Assembly: GCF_000447795.1 (NCBI RefSeq) | Contig: NZ_AUNI01000009.1 | Span: 434,001-498,000 of the forward strand | Source of the DNA: Bacteriovorax sp. Seq25_V | GTDB lineage: Bacteria > Bdellovibrionota > Bacteriovoracia > Bacteriovoracales > Bacteriovoracaceae | DNA length: 64,000 bases | Reading direction: 5' to 3' | In this document: one piece after another, positions 44,133 to 55,188 of the stretch | How positions within the stretch are numbered: the first letter of the stretch is position 1 | Layout: the number at the start of each line of letters is the position of its first letter | Notes under the pieces: model-generated | What the model was told of the DNA's origin: nothing | The model's input: only the letters and a program-made list of their open reading frames with translations | Databases searched by the model: none | Program-made: the position numbers and the translations under genes

Positions 44133-44759
44133 ATGGACATTAAAAATATTTTAGAACGTAACAAGAGATGGGTGGAAGAGAAACTTGGTGAAGATGTTGA
44201 TTTCTTCAAGAAGCTAGGTGAGGGACAGAACCCGAATATTTTATACATTGGTTGTTCAGATAGCCGTGTGACGGCGGAAGAGCTAATGGGTGTTGGACCA
44301 GGCGAAATCTTTGTTCACCGTAATATTGCCAATATGGTTATCAGTATTGATCTTAATGCAATGAGTGTAATCGAATATGCTGTTAACTATCTTAATGTTG
44401 ATCATATCATCGTTTGTGGGCACTATGGTTGTGGTGGTATTAAGGCGGCAATGGAGAGTAAGGATCTTGGTGTTCTTAACCCATGGCTTAGAAATATTCG
44501 CGATGTTTATCGCCTTCACCGTCGTGAACTCAATGAAATCGAAAATGAAGATGCTCGCTACGAAAGGCTTGTTGAACTGAATGTTCAAGAGCAATGTATC
44601 AATGCGATTAAAACGGCAGCTGTTCAAAAAGCAAACCGTTCGCGCGGGTTAAAAGTTTACGGTTGGGTATTCGATGTTCACACTGGACAGCTGAAAGATC
44701 TTAATATCGACTTTGATCTTGTACTAAAAAACATCAGAGAGATTTATCATCTCGACTAA
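44133..44759 (+). CDS. can: Beta-class carbonic anhydrase
   Basis: A 208-residue zinc enzyme interconverting CO2 and bicarbonate. Zinc ligands are Cys41, His97 and Cys100; Asp43 and Arg45 form the gating pair ([21 protein letters not shown]). Length and motifs match E. coli Can. Upstream, a -10 like TATATAA lies near 44056, and ACTTAGG (44071) and CCTAAGT (44114) could pair in the leader. The 3' end overlaps the convergent flavin oxidoreductase gene by 36 bp. Confidence 0.95.
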   Translation: MDIKNILERNKRWVEEKLGEDVDFFKKLGEGQNPNILYIGCSDSRVTAEELMGVGPGEIFVHRNIANMVISIDLNAMSVIEYAVNYLNVDHIIVCGHYGCGGIKAAMESKDLGVLNPWLRNIRDVYRLHRRELNEIENEDARYERLVELNVQEQCINAIKTAAVQKANRSRGLKVYGWVFDVHTGQLKDLNIDFDLVLKNIREIYHLD

Positions 44760-45725
44760 AAGTTTTAGTGAGTGAATTCTCTTTTCAATATCGTATATTG
44801 AAGTCACTACCATTAATTCATCGGCCTGAGTTTTTTGAAGAAATTCTTTAAGCTTAGGTGCGACTGATTCAGGTGTTCCTACAAAAGAATATTTCAACAT
44901 GTGCTCGGCCATGAGTTTTTCATCATGGCTCCAGTATGATTCAATATCATCGATTGGTGCTTGAAACTTCATCTTTGCTCCTCGACGAAGATTTGCAAAT
45001 GACTGTTTCTGGCTAGTCGCGAGGTACTCCGCTTCTTCCTGTGTATCAGCTAAAATAATATTCACCCCTACCATCGCATAAGGCCTGTCTTGCTGTTTTG
45101 AAGGCCTAAATTCTTCGCGATATAAACTAAGCGCATGATAAAGGGCATCAGGTGCGAAGTGAGAGGCGAAGGCATAAGGTAAACCATAGTATGCAGCAAG
45201 CTGAGCTCCAAATGTACTTGATCCTAAAATCCAGAGAGGAATTTCAAGACCTGAGCCAGGTGTCGCTTGGATTGGATTTTGCGCATACTCTTTTGAAAAG
45301 TATGCTTGTAGCTCTAATACATCTTGCGGGAAGTTATTGGCAGCATTAGCGTCAGTTCGAAGAGCACGAAGTGTTTGTTGGTCGGTACCTGGTGCTCGAC
45401 CAAGTCCTAAATCAATGCGACCAGGGTATAATGATTCAAGGGTTCCAAATTGTTCTGCGATTGTGAGCGGTGAGTGATTTGGAAGCATTATTCCACCGGC
45501 GCCAACACGAATCATTTTTGTATGTGCAGCGATATGACCGATACAAACTGAAGTTGCAGCACTTGCAATGGCCTGCATGTTGTGATGTTCAGCAACCCAG
45601 ATACGATGATAACCAAGTTTTTCCGCGGCCTGTGCAGCCTTCACACTATTATCAAATGCATCTTTTATTGTTTCACCTTCATTTACGAAAACGAGGTCGA
45701 GAATCGATAGTTTTATTTTCTTCAT
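44724..45725 (-). CDS. LLM-class (luciferase-like) flavin oxidoreductase
   Basis: A 333-residue FMN-dependent oxidoreductase of the bacterial luciferase-like family. [72 protein letters not shown] is the characteristic block. The substrate is unknown (alkane, nitro or other monooxygenation). It ends inside the carbonic anhydrase gene's 3' end on the other strand. Confidence 0.92.
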   Translation of the reverse strand: MKKIKLSILDLVFVNEGETIKDAFDNSVKAAQAAEKLGYHRIWVAEHHNMQAIASAATSVCIGHIAAHTKMIRVGAGGIMLPNHSPLTIAEQFGTLESLYPGRIDLGLGRAPGTDQQTLRALRTDANAANNFPQDVLELQAYFSKEYAQNPIQATPGSGLEIPLWILGSSTFGAQLAAYYGLPYAFASHFAPDALYHALSLYREEFRPSKQQDRPYAMVGVNIILADTQEEAEYLATSQKQSFANLRRGAKMKFQAPIDDIESYWSHDEKLMAEHMLKYSFVGTPESVAPKLKEFLQKTQADELMVVTSIYDIEKRIHSLKLLVEMINLSDVF

Positions 45726-45846
45726 AGGGCCATTGTATGCCCATTATGACTGTCTTCCAAGGATTTTTAAAGTAAAGAAAGTTAACGTTAAGTTAACTTT
45801 GACGATGGTCAAAGAAATAAAATTTAAGACATGTTATGTTGATGAA

Positions 45847-46230
45847 ATGAAAGCTATTGAATATATCACAATTTTTGTTGTAATCTTTTTAGTTTATGGA
45901 TTTGTAACGCGATCTTTTTTTTCTGTGGCAAAACTACAGGAAGAAATGAAGGCCGGCCGAGCTGTGGTTATTGATGTTCGTGAAAAGGATGAGATTGAGC
46001 AAGGAATGCTAAAGGATGCCCTTTGGCTGCCTCTGTCAAAACTTCGTTCTGAAGATGTTAGTCAAGAACTCCAAAAGCTGAAGGAGAAATATCCGTCTAA
46101 AACATTTTATCTCTATTGTCGCTCGGGAAATCGATCGGGAATTAGTAAATCGATTTTTGAAAAGCATGGTCTGCCGACAGAGAATATTGGCGGTTTTAAC
46201 TCACTCTCAAGAATTCTTCCAATCAAGTAA
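45847..46230 (+). CDS. Membrane-anchored rhodanese-like protein
   Basis: A 127-residue protein. One membrane segment (MKAIEYITIFVVIFLVYGF) is followed by a rhodanese domain: AVVIDVREKDEIEQGMLKDALWLPLSKL, and the active-site loop YLYCRSGNRSG with catalytic Cys, then FNSLSRI. It transfers sulphane sulphur to thiols or cyanide. ATG 45847 begins directly before the membrane segment; a much earlier in-frame start is unlikely. The gene diverges from the luciferase-like gene. Confidence 0.86.
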   Translation: MKAIEYITIFVVIFLVYGFVTRSFFSVAKLQEEMKAGRAVVIDVREKDEIEQGMLKDALWLPLSKLRSEDVSQELQKLKEKYPSKTFYLYCRSGNRSGISKSIFEKHGLPTENIGGFNSLSRILPIK

Positions 46231-46267
46231 TTAATCGTACATTGTGATACGTTGGTCACTACAAATC

Positions 46268-46687
46268 TTAATGGATTTTTCTTTGTAGAAAATTTACACA
46301 GTCATCAGCAGTTGTTTCAGATTCCTTGTCCAGACTTAACAATTGTAAGACACTTTGATCAGCCCAAAAAATATTAACAGGCATCTCTGCTTCGCTATCA
46401 AAGATATCAATGATCTCAAAGTATTTATTTATAGTAATATTTTTTGCTTCTAATTTTAGCATACAATTTTTTATTATCTTATGGGCCTTTCTAATTCTTC
46501 TATATTTAGCGATATCAAATTTTTGATTATCTATGTAGACAGAGCCAAGTTCAATTCCTCTGAAATGGAAAAATGTACTAGTATCCTTAATTAAACGATT
46601 AAGCTTCTGTTCTAAGTTTGCTCCTGCAAAAACCTGAAATGTGAAATTGGTAATTAAAAAAATAATTATATACTTCTGTAATTTCAT
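46268..46687 (-). CDS. Small secreted protein
   Basis: A 139-residue protein with a signal peptide (MKLQKYIIIFLITNFTFQVFAG). The mature part is mixed alpha/beta, with two cysteines (NCMLKL, DCVNFL) and no recognised domain. The 239-bp stretch upstream (46688-46926) holds no feature I can name. Confidence 0.62.
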   Translation of the reverse strand: MKLQKYIIIFLITNFTFQVFAGANLEQKLNRLIKDTSTFFHFRGIELGSVYIDNQKFDIAKYRRIRKAHKIIKNCMLKLEAKNITINKYFEIIDIFDSEAEMPVNIFWADQSVLQLLSLDKESETTADDCVNFLQRKIH

Positions 46688-46926
46688 ATTAACTCCAATT
46701 ATTTCCGATGATTCAGTTTGATTTTAAAGTAGCCTCAGAGAGTTGGCAAAATTACAGCTAAACTAGTACGAACTTTGGATTAAATATGTGCTCATTTTTT
46801 AACTCTAATTATGTGAATATCCTATTCGTGTGAGTTTTATTTGTTGGGCCTTACGTTTAAAAGGTTGTCTTTGTTGCTCGAATCTATAGTCTAGGAGGGG
46901 CTTTGAGCGTTTCGAGGAGAAGAGGA

Positions 46927-47508
46927 ATGTATTTTATTAGAAGAGTGAGAGGGCTAGAAATGGCTAGGGTCTATCAAAAGGCTACGGCAGAATATATAGG
47001 GATCGAATTTCCTTTATCTTATTTTCGAAGAAGTAAAATTTTTGGAATTTATGACTCGCAAGGGAAGCTTTATGGTGGTTTTTTGATTGTAATGGAAGGT
47101 CCATTGAGATCTTTTGAATCACTACCATCATTAACATATTTGCCAAAAAAAGTGGACCGCTGGGATGTGGCAGAAGTAAATGCCCTGTGGCTTGCATCAG
47201 AACTCAGGGGAAGTGTTTATTCTGTAGTGTTCTGGCTTTTTGTTTTGTCCCAATTACTGCTTTCAGGGAGAAAGCATTTTACATATACATATGCGTCGAA
47301 CAAATATCGTTTAAAAAATTTTTATGCCAAGGCCAGGCCTACTACTATTTATGAAGGAGAAACAAAAATTCTTGAAGGCATGTTTGAAGCTGAGATTGAA
47401 TCAATCGATATTGTTTCTCGGGTAAATATATTTTTGGCACCTTTTCGCAATATGAACATTATTTTCGGTCGTCTCCTTAGTGGAGGGTTAAGGAAAAAGA
47501 AAGTTTAA
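46927..47508 (+). CDS. Basic protein of unknown function, possibly GNAT-like
   Basis: A 193-residue protein rich in basic residues. ATG 46927 is chosen because AGGAG lies seven bases upstream; a TTG at 46903 behind AGGAGG is an alternative. KIFGIYDSQGKLYGGFLIVMEGPLR, ... AEVNALWLASELRGSVYSVVFWLFVLSQLL, and TYTYASNKYRLKNFYAKA follow the strand-helix order of GNAT folds (for example FeeM-like acyltransferases), but no acetyl-CoA loop is clear. A hydrophobic segment lies near residues 100-117. The function is unknown. Confidence 0.62.
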   Translation: MYFIRRVRGLEMARVYQKATAEYIGIEFPLSYFRRSKIFGIYDSQGKLYGGFLIVMEGPLRSFESLPSLTYLPKKVDRWDVAEVNALWLASELRGSVYSVVFWLFVLSQLLLSGRKHFTYTYASNKYRLKNFYAKARPTTIYEGETKILEGMFEAEIESIDIVSRVNIFLAPFRNMNIIFGRLLSGGLRKKKV

Positions 47509-47606
47509 GGGATAGGGGATTGTGTGCTGTGTCGTCGTTTGCGCACCTTATGGACGACACCCGCGTTTAATGCTATCTTGAAGCATAAATTTTCAGAAAA
47601 GGATGA

Positions 47607-49832
<2,226 letters not shown>

Positions 49833-49840
49833 TTAAAGTT

Positions 49841-49865
49841 GGCCCTACTTTTGTGGGGCCATTTT
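49841..49865 (+). terminator. Terminator of the isocitrate dehydrogenase gene
   Basis: GGCCCTAC and GTGGGGCC form an 8-bp stem with one G-T pair and a TTTT loop, followed by ATTTT. It begins 8 bp after the stop codon and also reaches the end of the convergent gene. Confidence 0.85.
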
Positions 49866-50397
49866 AAATCCTTGCTATTACTCTTTCTCTTTGAACACTA
49901 TCGAGGTATCTCACGTTACCGATACGATGGATTTTTGTAACCTTAATCCCACAAAAACCAAGAATATCTCTTTTTAAAGATATCGCTGCAGGGTCTCGTA
50001 ATATATATTTTCGATACCATGCTGGCGCATCACTTAGTAAGTATAGTTCTGCTGTTTTTCCTTGAAGTAATTTCTCTTGAAATGGGGAATCCTTCTTATA
50101 TCGAAAAGCAAAATTAGGCAGAAGCACTCTATCAAAAAAACCTTTCAATAAAGCAGGGTAGGTAGACCACCAGATAGGGGAGGTGATGATTATATGATCA
50201 GCATCTCTAATTTCATTTTGTACAATTTTAAGGTCTTCTTCTAGTTCTGATTGATCGCTAAATCCCTCAAAAATAGGATTGAAATTTAGCTCAGAAAGAT
50301 TAATGAGCTTGGCGTTCTTCTTTATTTTGAGTTCGTTGGCAATTTTTGACGTGAAACTCTCTAGGTTAGGATGACCATTTAGTATTAGTATTTTCAT
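49864..50397 (-). CDS. NAD(P)H-dependent flavin oxidoreductase (flavodoxin-2 fold)
   Basis: A 177-residue protein of the NQO/MdaB-KefF family. LILNGHPNLESFTSKIANEL is the FMN/FAD phosphate-binding start; ADHIIITSPIWWSTYPALLKGFFDRVLLPNFAFRY is the quinone reductase signature; DILGFCGI follows. It reduces quinones or electrophiles with NAD(P)H. It diverges from a LysR regulator, with the two starts 86 bp apart, so it is probably the regulated gene. Confidence 0.9.
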   Translation of the reverse strand: MKILILNGHPNLESFTSKIANELKIKKNAKLINLSELNFNPIFEGFSDQSELEEDLKIVQNEIRDADHIIITSPIWWSTYPALLKGFFDRVLLPNFAFRYKKDSPFQEKLLQGKTAELYLLSDAPAWYRKYILRDPAAISLKRDILGFCGIKVTKIHRIGNVRYLDSVQRERVIARI

Positions 50398-50483
50398 TTA
50401 TCCACCTCTTAGTTAATATTTTTAATTTAACAGAGAAATAGTTATTAAAATAATGAATAATTTAAATTATAATTATTAACATT

Positions 50484-51392
50484 ATGAATATAGCAAATAT
50501 CGATTTAAATCTCTTAGTTATCTTCAAGGCAATTTATGAGAAACGTAATATTTCAAAAGTGGCCATTGATCTTGGACTTTCTCAACCGACGATAAGTCAT
50601 GCCTTGAATAGATTAAGAGATACCTTTGAAGATGAACTTTTTATTCGTTCCGGTCGTTCGATGATTCCAACATCTAAAGCAAGTAGCCTTGGTCCATTTG
50701 TATCAAAGCAGCTGATCGCACTTGAGCAAGGTCTATTTTCTAATCATGATTGGGATGCAAAAAAATCAAAGAAGAAATTTATTCTTTCCGGGACAGCTTA
50801 TGATGTGAATGTATGCTTTCCTAAACTCATCAAAGATATTAAACATGAAGCGCCTGGGATGCGTTTTGAATTTAAAGGAATTGTTTATGAGGAATTTCTA
50901 AAGCGCATGAGCAATGGTGAGGTCGACTTGAGCTTTGCTGCAAACTTAGATCAGATTCCAAATTTTACTATCATGGAGCTAGCGAGGCGGGATCTTGTTC
51001 TTATTGCGAAAAAAGGTTCTCGAAGATATTCGAAAAAAGTTTCTATTGAGTCGTATCTAGAGTCTGATCATATTGTGTATGCGCCAACTGAAAAACCAGG
51101 AAGTCCAATTGATACAATGCTTAAAGGAATGGGAAAGAGAAGGAAAATAGCTATCAGTACTTCCTACTTAAGTTCAATCCCTTTAATTGTGTGTGAGAAC
51201 GACTGTCTTGCTTATGTCCCAGATTTTTTTGCAGAACAGATGAAAAATTATTTTCCAATTAAAATCATCGATGGTCCAATTGAGGTGCCAAAGTTTAATC
51301 ATCAGATGATTTGGCACAATAGTCAGGAATCTTCTGTTGAGCACCAGTGGCTGAGAGAAAGATTTTTAAAGATTTATAAAAAAATAAAATAG
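50484..51392 (+). CDS. LysR-family regulator
   Basis: A 302-residue regulator. The N-terminal helix-turn-helix (NIDLNLLVIFKAIYEKRNISKVAIDLGLSQPTISHALNRLRDTFEDELFIRS) is the LysR signature, and the rest is the periplasmic-binding-like ligand domain. The 86-bp divergent region contains AT-rich symmetric sequence (TAATTTAAATTA near 50460) that could hold its T-N11-A site. It probably controls the divergent quinone-reductase gene, the usual arrangement for LysR proteins. Confidence 0.94.
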   Translation: MNIANIDLNLLVIFKAIYEKRNISKVAIDLGLSQPTISHALNRLRDTFEDELFIRSGRSMIPTSKASSLGPFVSKQLIALEQGLFSNHDWDAKKSKKKFILSGTAYDVNVCFPKLIKDIKHEAPGMRFEFKGIVYEEFLKRMSNGEVDLSFAANLDQIPNFTIMELARRDLVLIAKKGSRRYSKKVSIESYLESDHIVYAPTEKPGSPIDTMLKGMGKRRKIAISTSYLSSIPLIVCENDCLAYVPDFFAEQMKNYFPIKIIDGPIEVPKFNHQMIWHNSQESSVEHQWLRERFLKIYKKIK

Positions 51393-51401
51393 GAGTAAAT
51401 A

Positions 51402-51995
51402 GTGTCACACTTCAATCATGCGGCGAATACTTGGGATTCAGAAGAAAAAATTAGTATGATGGGAGAGCTTGCGAGTAAGACTCGTGAAAAGTTAGCTCTT
51501 TCTTCAAAGGTTGATCTACTTGATGTTGGTTGTGGGACAGGACTTTTTAGTTTTGAGTTTATTGATCAAGTAAAAAGTATTACTGGAATAGATACTTCAG
51601 AAGGAATGCTTGAAGTATTTAATAATAAGGCCAAGGGGTTTGATAATATTAAATCTATTAATATTGATCTCGAAAGAGATGGCCTTGAAATGAAGTTTGA
51701 TCTTATTATTAGTTCAATGGTTTTTCACCATCTCGATCAACCTCAAAAAATGCTCTCGAAATTAGCTTCGATGCTTAATGAAGGCGGACAGATTGCTATT
51801 GTTGATCTTGAAACTGAAGATGGCTCTTTTCATCCTCGTCCTAAAGAGATGGGAGTGAAGCATTTTGGTTTTTCAAATGAAGAAGTTGAGTCCTGGGCCG
51901 ATAGTGCTAAATTAAAAGTCTCGATATCTACAATAAGTACTAGAGAGAAAAACGGAAAAAGTTACGCGCAATTTTTAGCAGTCTTCACTCGTTAA
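51402..51995 (+). CDS. Class I SAM-dependent methyltransferase
   Basis: A 197-residue enzyme. Motif I VDLLDVGCGTGLFSF binds S-adenosylmethionine; GIDTSEGMLEVF and LIISSMVFHHLDQPQKMLSKLASMLNEGGQIAIVDLE complete the fold (UbiE/Methyltransf_11 type). The substrate is unknown. The start is GTG 51402 with AGGAG six bases upstream. It lies 9 bp after the LysR gene, probably cotranscribed, and overlaps the convergent gene by 11 bp. Confidence 0.92.
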   Translation: MSHFNHAANTWDSEEKISMMGELASKTREKLALSSKVDLLDVGCGTGLFSFEFIDQVKSITGIDTSEGMLEVFNNKAKGFDNIKSINIDLERDGLEMKFDLIISSMVFHHLDQPQKMLSKLASMLNEGGQIAIVDLETEDGSFHPRPKEMGVKHFGFSNEEVESWADSAKLKVSISTISTREKNGKSYAQFLAVFTR

Positions 51996-53337
51996 TATCT
52001 CGCTCTTTACTTATGTGATTGAACTTACCTTTGTTCGTTGTATTGTAGTTATTAAAGATCTTCATCAGATTTAATAGTTCTTGTGAGACGTTGCCATCAG
52101 CTGCAGCTTCTACTAGCATTTTTGGTACTTTAAGTTCAATGTGCATTTCTTCTTTATCTGATTTTGGAGATTTTTTAGTGGAGTACTTCATTGCCTCAAG
52201 GGGAGTGAGAAAATTTCCTTTGCTATCATAAGTTGAGCGTACACCCATTTCATAATCAAATGTTGTCTGAACTCGAACAGTTCGACCTTCGATTTGATCA
52301 GGAATTTCAACTTCAAAAGCATAACGACGATATTCGGTTGCTCCTCGAGAAAAGAGGAATTCTGAATCATTTTGGCTTGCCTCGTTGAGAATTTTAAAAA
52401 TAATATTAGTACGCTCTAAGGCATTTTTCTCATCTTTTAAAACTTTCTCTTTTAATCTCAAAAGCTTTCTGGTCATATTATCTTTATCCGCATTTGTGGC
52501 AAAGAGGAGGCTTATATCTTCAGGGGAAACATTGACACTAAGTTTTTGAACATAATTTTTCCCAAGAAGTTTTGCATAGTCTGAGGTCAATACTTCATCA
52601 TGAGGACGCGTTTTAACCTCAAGCTTAAATTTCTTACTATGAGGGTAGGCGTAGAAGCTTAGGGTATTTCCAAGCTGTTTTTTAAGCTGGCGAAGATTGA
52701 GCTTTTGGATCTTGTTTTTTGTTGTGAATTCAAAAATACTCGGGCTAATTTTTGTAATGCTAATTTCACTTCCTGGAATAAAACCTCTTATTGGCTCACC
52801 AATTGGCATTTCCGCAGGAATAAGAGTTCTTACATATGAACGAAGACGTACTTGGTGTTTGGCCCCTGTTCCATCTGTAATCACTTTTGTGTAGTAGGTG
52901 AAAGTTCGATCAAAACTTCCCTTTGGAGCTGGAGGGTCACGCATACCAATAAAACCTAAGTGTTTCTTTTCTTTTAATAGGCTTACGAAGTAATCAATAC
53001 GCTCTTTACCAACTCTTCCTTGGAAATTAATTTTTTCACCATTTCCAAAGTTATTGATGAGGTCAGTGAGGTATGCACTTCCTGAACCATAGTTTTCTTT
53101 TGCTTTCCATTCACTTCTAAAAACAGTGGCCAGATTACCACTAAGAGTATCGTTAAGAGCATTGTAATAAGAGAGAAATGACTTCTTATCAATTTCAAGA
53201 AAATTCTGATTAAACTCTTTAATGACAAGAGTGCAGCTCTTCCCTGTTTCAATAGAAGAGGGGCTTCTTGCTATAAATGTTGAACAAGAAGTTAATAGAA
53301 GGGAAATGAGTATAAAAAGTATGTTTAATATCTTCAT
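51985..53337 (-). CDS. Large lipoprotein of unknown function
   Basis: A 450-residue protein with a lipobox (LISLLLTSC, Cys18). The middle region (HQVRLRSYVRTL, KLEVKTRPHDEV) and later RVQTTFDYEMGVRSTYDSKG contain the basic-alternating strands seen in VTC/CYTH-type phosphate-binding tunnels, but the pattern is weak and the assignment is tentative. C-terminal residues are helical. It stands alone on this strand, with its 3' end inside the methyltransferase gene on the other strand. Confidence 0.68.
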   Translation of the reverse strand: MKILNILFILISLLLTSCSTFIARSPSSIETGKSCTLVIKEFNQNFLEIDKKSFLSYYNALNDTLSGNLATVFRSEWKAKENYGSGSAYLTDLINNFGNGEKINFQGRVGKERIDYFVSLLKEKKHLGFIGMRDPPAPKGSFDRTFTYYTKVITDGTGAKHQVRLRSYVRTLIPAEMPIGEPIRGFIPGSEISITKISPSIFEFTTKNKIQKLNLRQLKKQLGNTLSFYAYPHSKKFKLEVKTRPHDEVLTSDYAKLLGKNYVQKLSVNVSPEDISLLFATNADKDNMTRKLLRLKEKVLKDEKNALERTNIIFKILNEASQNDSEFLFSRGATEYRRYAFEVEIPDQIEGRTVRVQTTFDYEMGVRSTYDSKGNFLTPLEAMKYSTKKSPKSDKEEMHIELKVPKMLVEAAADGNVSQELLNLMKIFNNYNTTNKGKFNHISKERDINE

Positions 53338-53473
53338 CAGTATAATTTTATCGGATGTTTAATTTACTAACTTTCGAAGAAAGTGCTTGAGTAAATGTGT
53401 CGGGCTTAACATAGTCCTAATCAAAATAAGTTGCTATCCGATAGGCTAAATATCAAAAATAAAAGGATAATTC

Positions 53474-55144
53474 GTGGAAGTATTTAAATTAATTTACTCG
53501 GTACTTGGTGGCCTTGGTATTTTCTTTTATGGCATGAAGTCAATGTCGGAAGCGCTCCAGCAGATTGCTGGTGATGTTATTAAAGATGTTATCAATAAGT
53601 TAACAAAGAATCGCGTATTTGCTGTTATGGTTGGTATTGTTGTAACGATGCTTGTTCAGAGTTCATCTGTTACCACGGTTATGGTTGTAGGTTTTGTTAA
53701 TGCGAGTTTGATGCAACTTAATCAGGCTATTGGTGTTATCTTTGGGGCCAATATTGGGACAACGGTTACTGGATGGATTATTTCTATTAAGGTTGGAAAG
53801 TATGGACTACTTCTTATTGGACTTGGAATTTTTCCACTTCTTTTTGGAAAGTCAAATAAGTGGAGACAGATAGGACGTATTATATTTGGAATAGGGATGA
53901 TATTTTTTGGACTTAAAATCATGAGTGACTCATTTAAACCACTCCGTGAAATGCCCCAGTTTTTAGATTCAATTAGTTATTTCTCAGGTTTAAATTATGG
54001 ATCATACTTTGCAAGTATCATTGTCGGATGTATTTTGACAATGGTTGTACAGTCTTCATCGGCGATGCTTGGTATTACAATTGCTCTTTCAACAACAGGA
54101 GTTATTCACTTTCACACGGCTGCCGCTCTCGTTCTTGGAGAAAATATCGGAACGACTATTACGGCGCTCCTCGCAGGTGTTGGCGGTAATGTTAATGCCA
54201 AGAGAGCCGCTAGAGCACACGCCATTTTTAATATGATTGGGGTTCTTACTATATTCAGTGTCTTTCCTTATTATATCGAATTCATCGATTGGATTGTTCC
54301 TGGGGACGCAAATTTTATGAATCCTGAAGGAGAGTTTTCAAATATTGCAGTTCACATTGCAACAGGACACACTATCTTTAATGTTGCTGCTACAATATTA
54401 TTTCTCCCTTTTCTTCCAAAACTTGCAAATCTGGTAACAAGGATTACTCCGGAAACGGGGGGACCAACTGGTCATCATTTGATTATGCTGGGCGAGCCAC
54501 GAGACATGATTCCTGCTGCGGCTATTGCACAAGCAAAGGCAGAAACAGATAAGATGAAAGACATTGTTGATAGAATGTATCGTCTAACGAAAGGTCTTCT
54601 TACAAGTAAGATCGAGAAGAAAAAAATAGAGTCAGCTCTTTTAAAAGTGAATGATTACGAAAGGATTACAGATAACATTCAAAAAGAAGTTACGGTTTTT
54701 CTTATTAAGGTTCAAGAGGTTGCTTTATCCGCTAAACAAAGTCATGAAGCTCAATCAATTATTAAAGTCGTAGATGAATTGGAGTCTGTTGCTGACTATA
54801 TTGCGAATCTTGCAAATTATACGAAACGAACTAATCTTCAGGAGCTCTTCGCTGCTGGAGCAGGGGAAGACTTCTTTATGTTCTTTGATGATGTTCAAGA
54901 ATATTATAAGGATGTCACTTCACACGTTATTGAAAATAGGAAAGTAAACTTTCAAACATTGAAAGAAAAGTCAGAAGCATTAAGAGTTGAGGCAAATACA
55001 ATCAGAGACCGACATCTAGAGAGGGTATCAAAAGGTGACTATCCTGCCCTCACTGCTTTAACGTACTCTGATATGATTGTAGCCTTGAGAAAAATTAGAA
55101 GTCACTCTGAAAATATTGCTGAGGCACTTGAAGATAGTAAATGA
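53474..55144 (+). CDS. Na/Pi cotransporter with PhoU-like C-terminus
   Basis: A 556-residue NptA-type sodium-phosphate symporter. Two inverted repeats carry the QSSS motif: VQSSSVTTVMVVGFVNASLMQLNQAIGVIFGANIGTTVTGW and VQSSSAMLGITIALSTTGVIHFHTAAALVLGENIGTTITA. Residues about 355-556 are a helical PhoU-like domain (LTKGLLTSKIEKKKIESALLKVNDYERITDNIQKE, DYIANLANYTKR). Start GTG 53474 follows AAGGA. It brings inorganic phosphate in with Na+; the PhoU-like part probably regulates it. Confidence 0.94.
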   Translation: MEVFKLIYSVLGGLGIFFYGMKSMSEALQQIAGDVIKDVINKLTKNRVFAVMVGIVVTMLVQSSSVTTVMVVGFVNASLMQLNQAIGVIFGANIGTTVTGWIISIKVGKYGLLLIGLGIFPLLFGKSNKWRQIGRIIFGIGMIFFGLKIMSDSFKPLREMPQFLDSISYFSGLNYGSYFASIIVGCILTMVVQSSSAMLGITIALSTTGVIHFHTAAALVLGENIGTTITALLAGVGGNVNAKRAARAHAIFNMIGVLTIFSVFPYYIEFIDWIVPGDANFMNPEGEFSNIAVHIATGHTIFNVAATILFLPFLPKLANLVTRITPETGGPTGHHLIMLGEPRDMIPAAAIAQAKAETDKMKDIVDRMYRLTKGLLTSKIEKKKIESALLKVNDYERITDNIQKEVTVFLIKVQEVALSAKQSHEAQSIIKVVDELESVADYIANLANYTKRTNLQELFAAGAGEDFFMFFDDVQEYYKDVTSHVIENRKVNFQTLKEKSEALRVEANTIRDRHLERVSKGDYPALTALTYSDMIVALRKIRSHSENIAEALEDSK

Positions 55145-55188
55145 ATTTTGCTTGATAAAGTTGATTGGTTTTTAACCGAATAGAGTTT

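Noticed and set aside
53351-53442. Inverted repeat TATCGGAT/ATCCGATA upstream of the phosphate cotransporter.
   Set aside because: Arms are 8 bp and about 75 bp apart, which is expected by chance at this base composition, and it does not resemble a Pho box.
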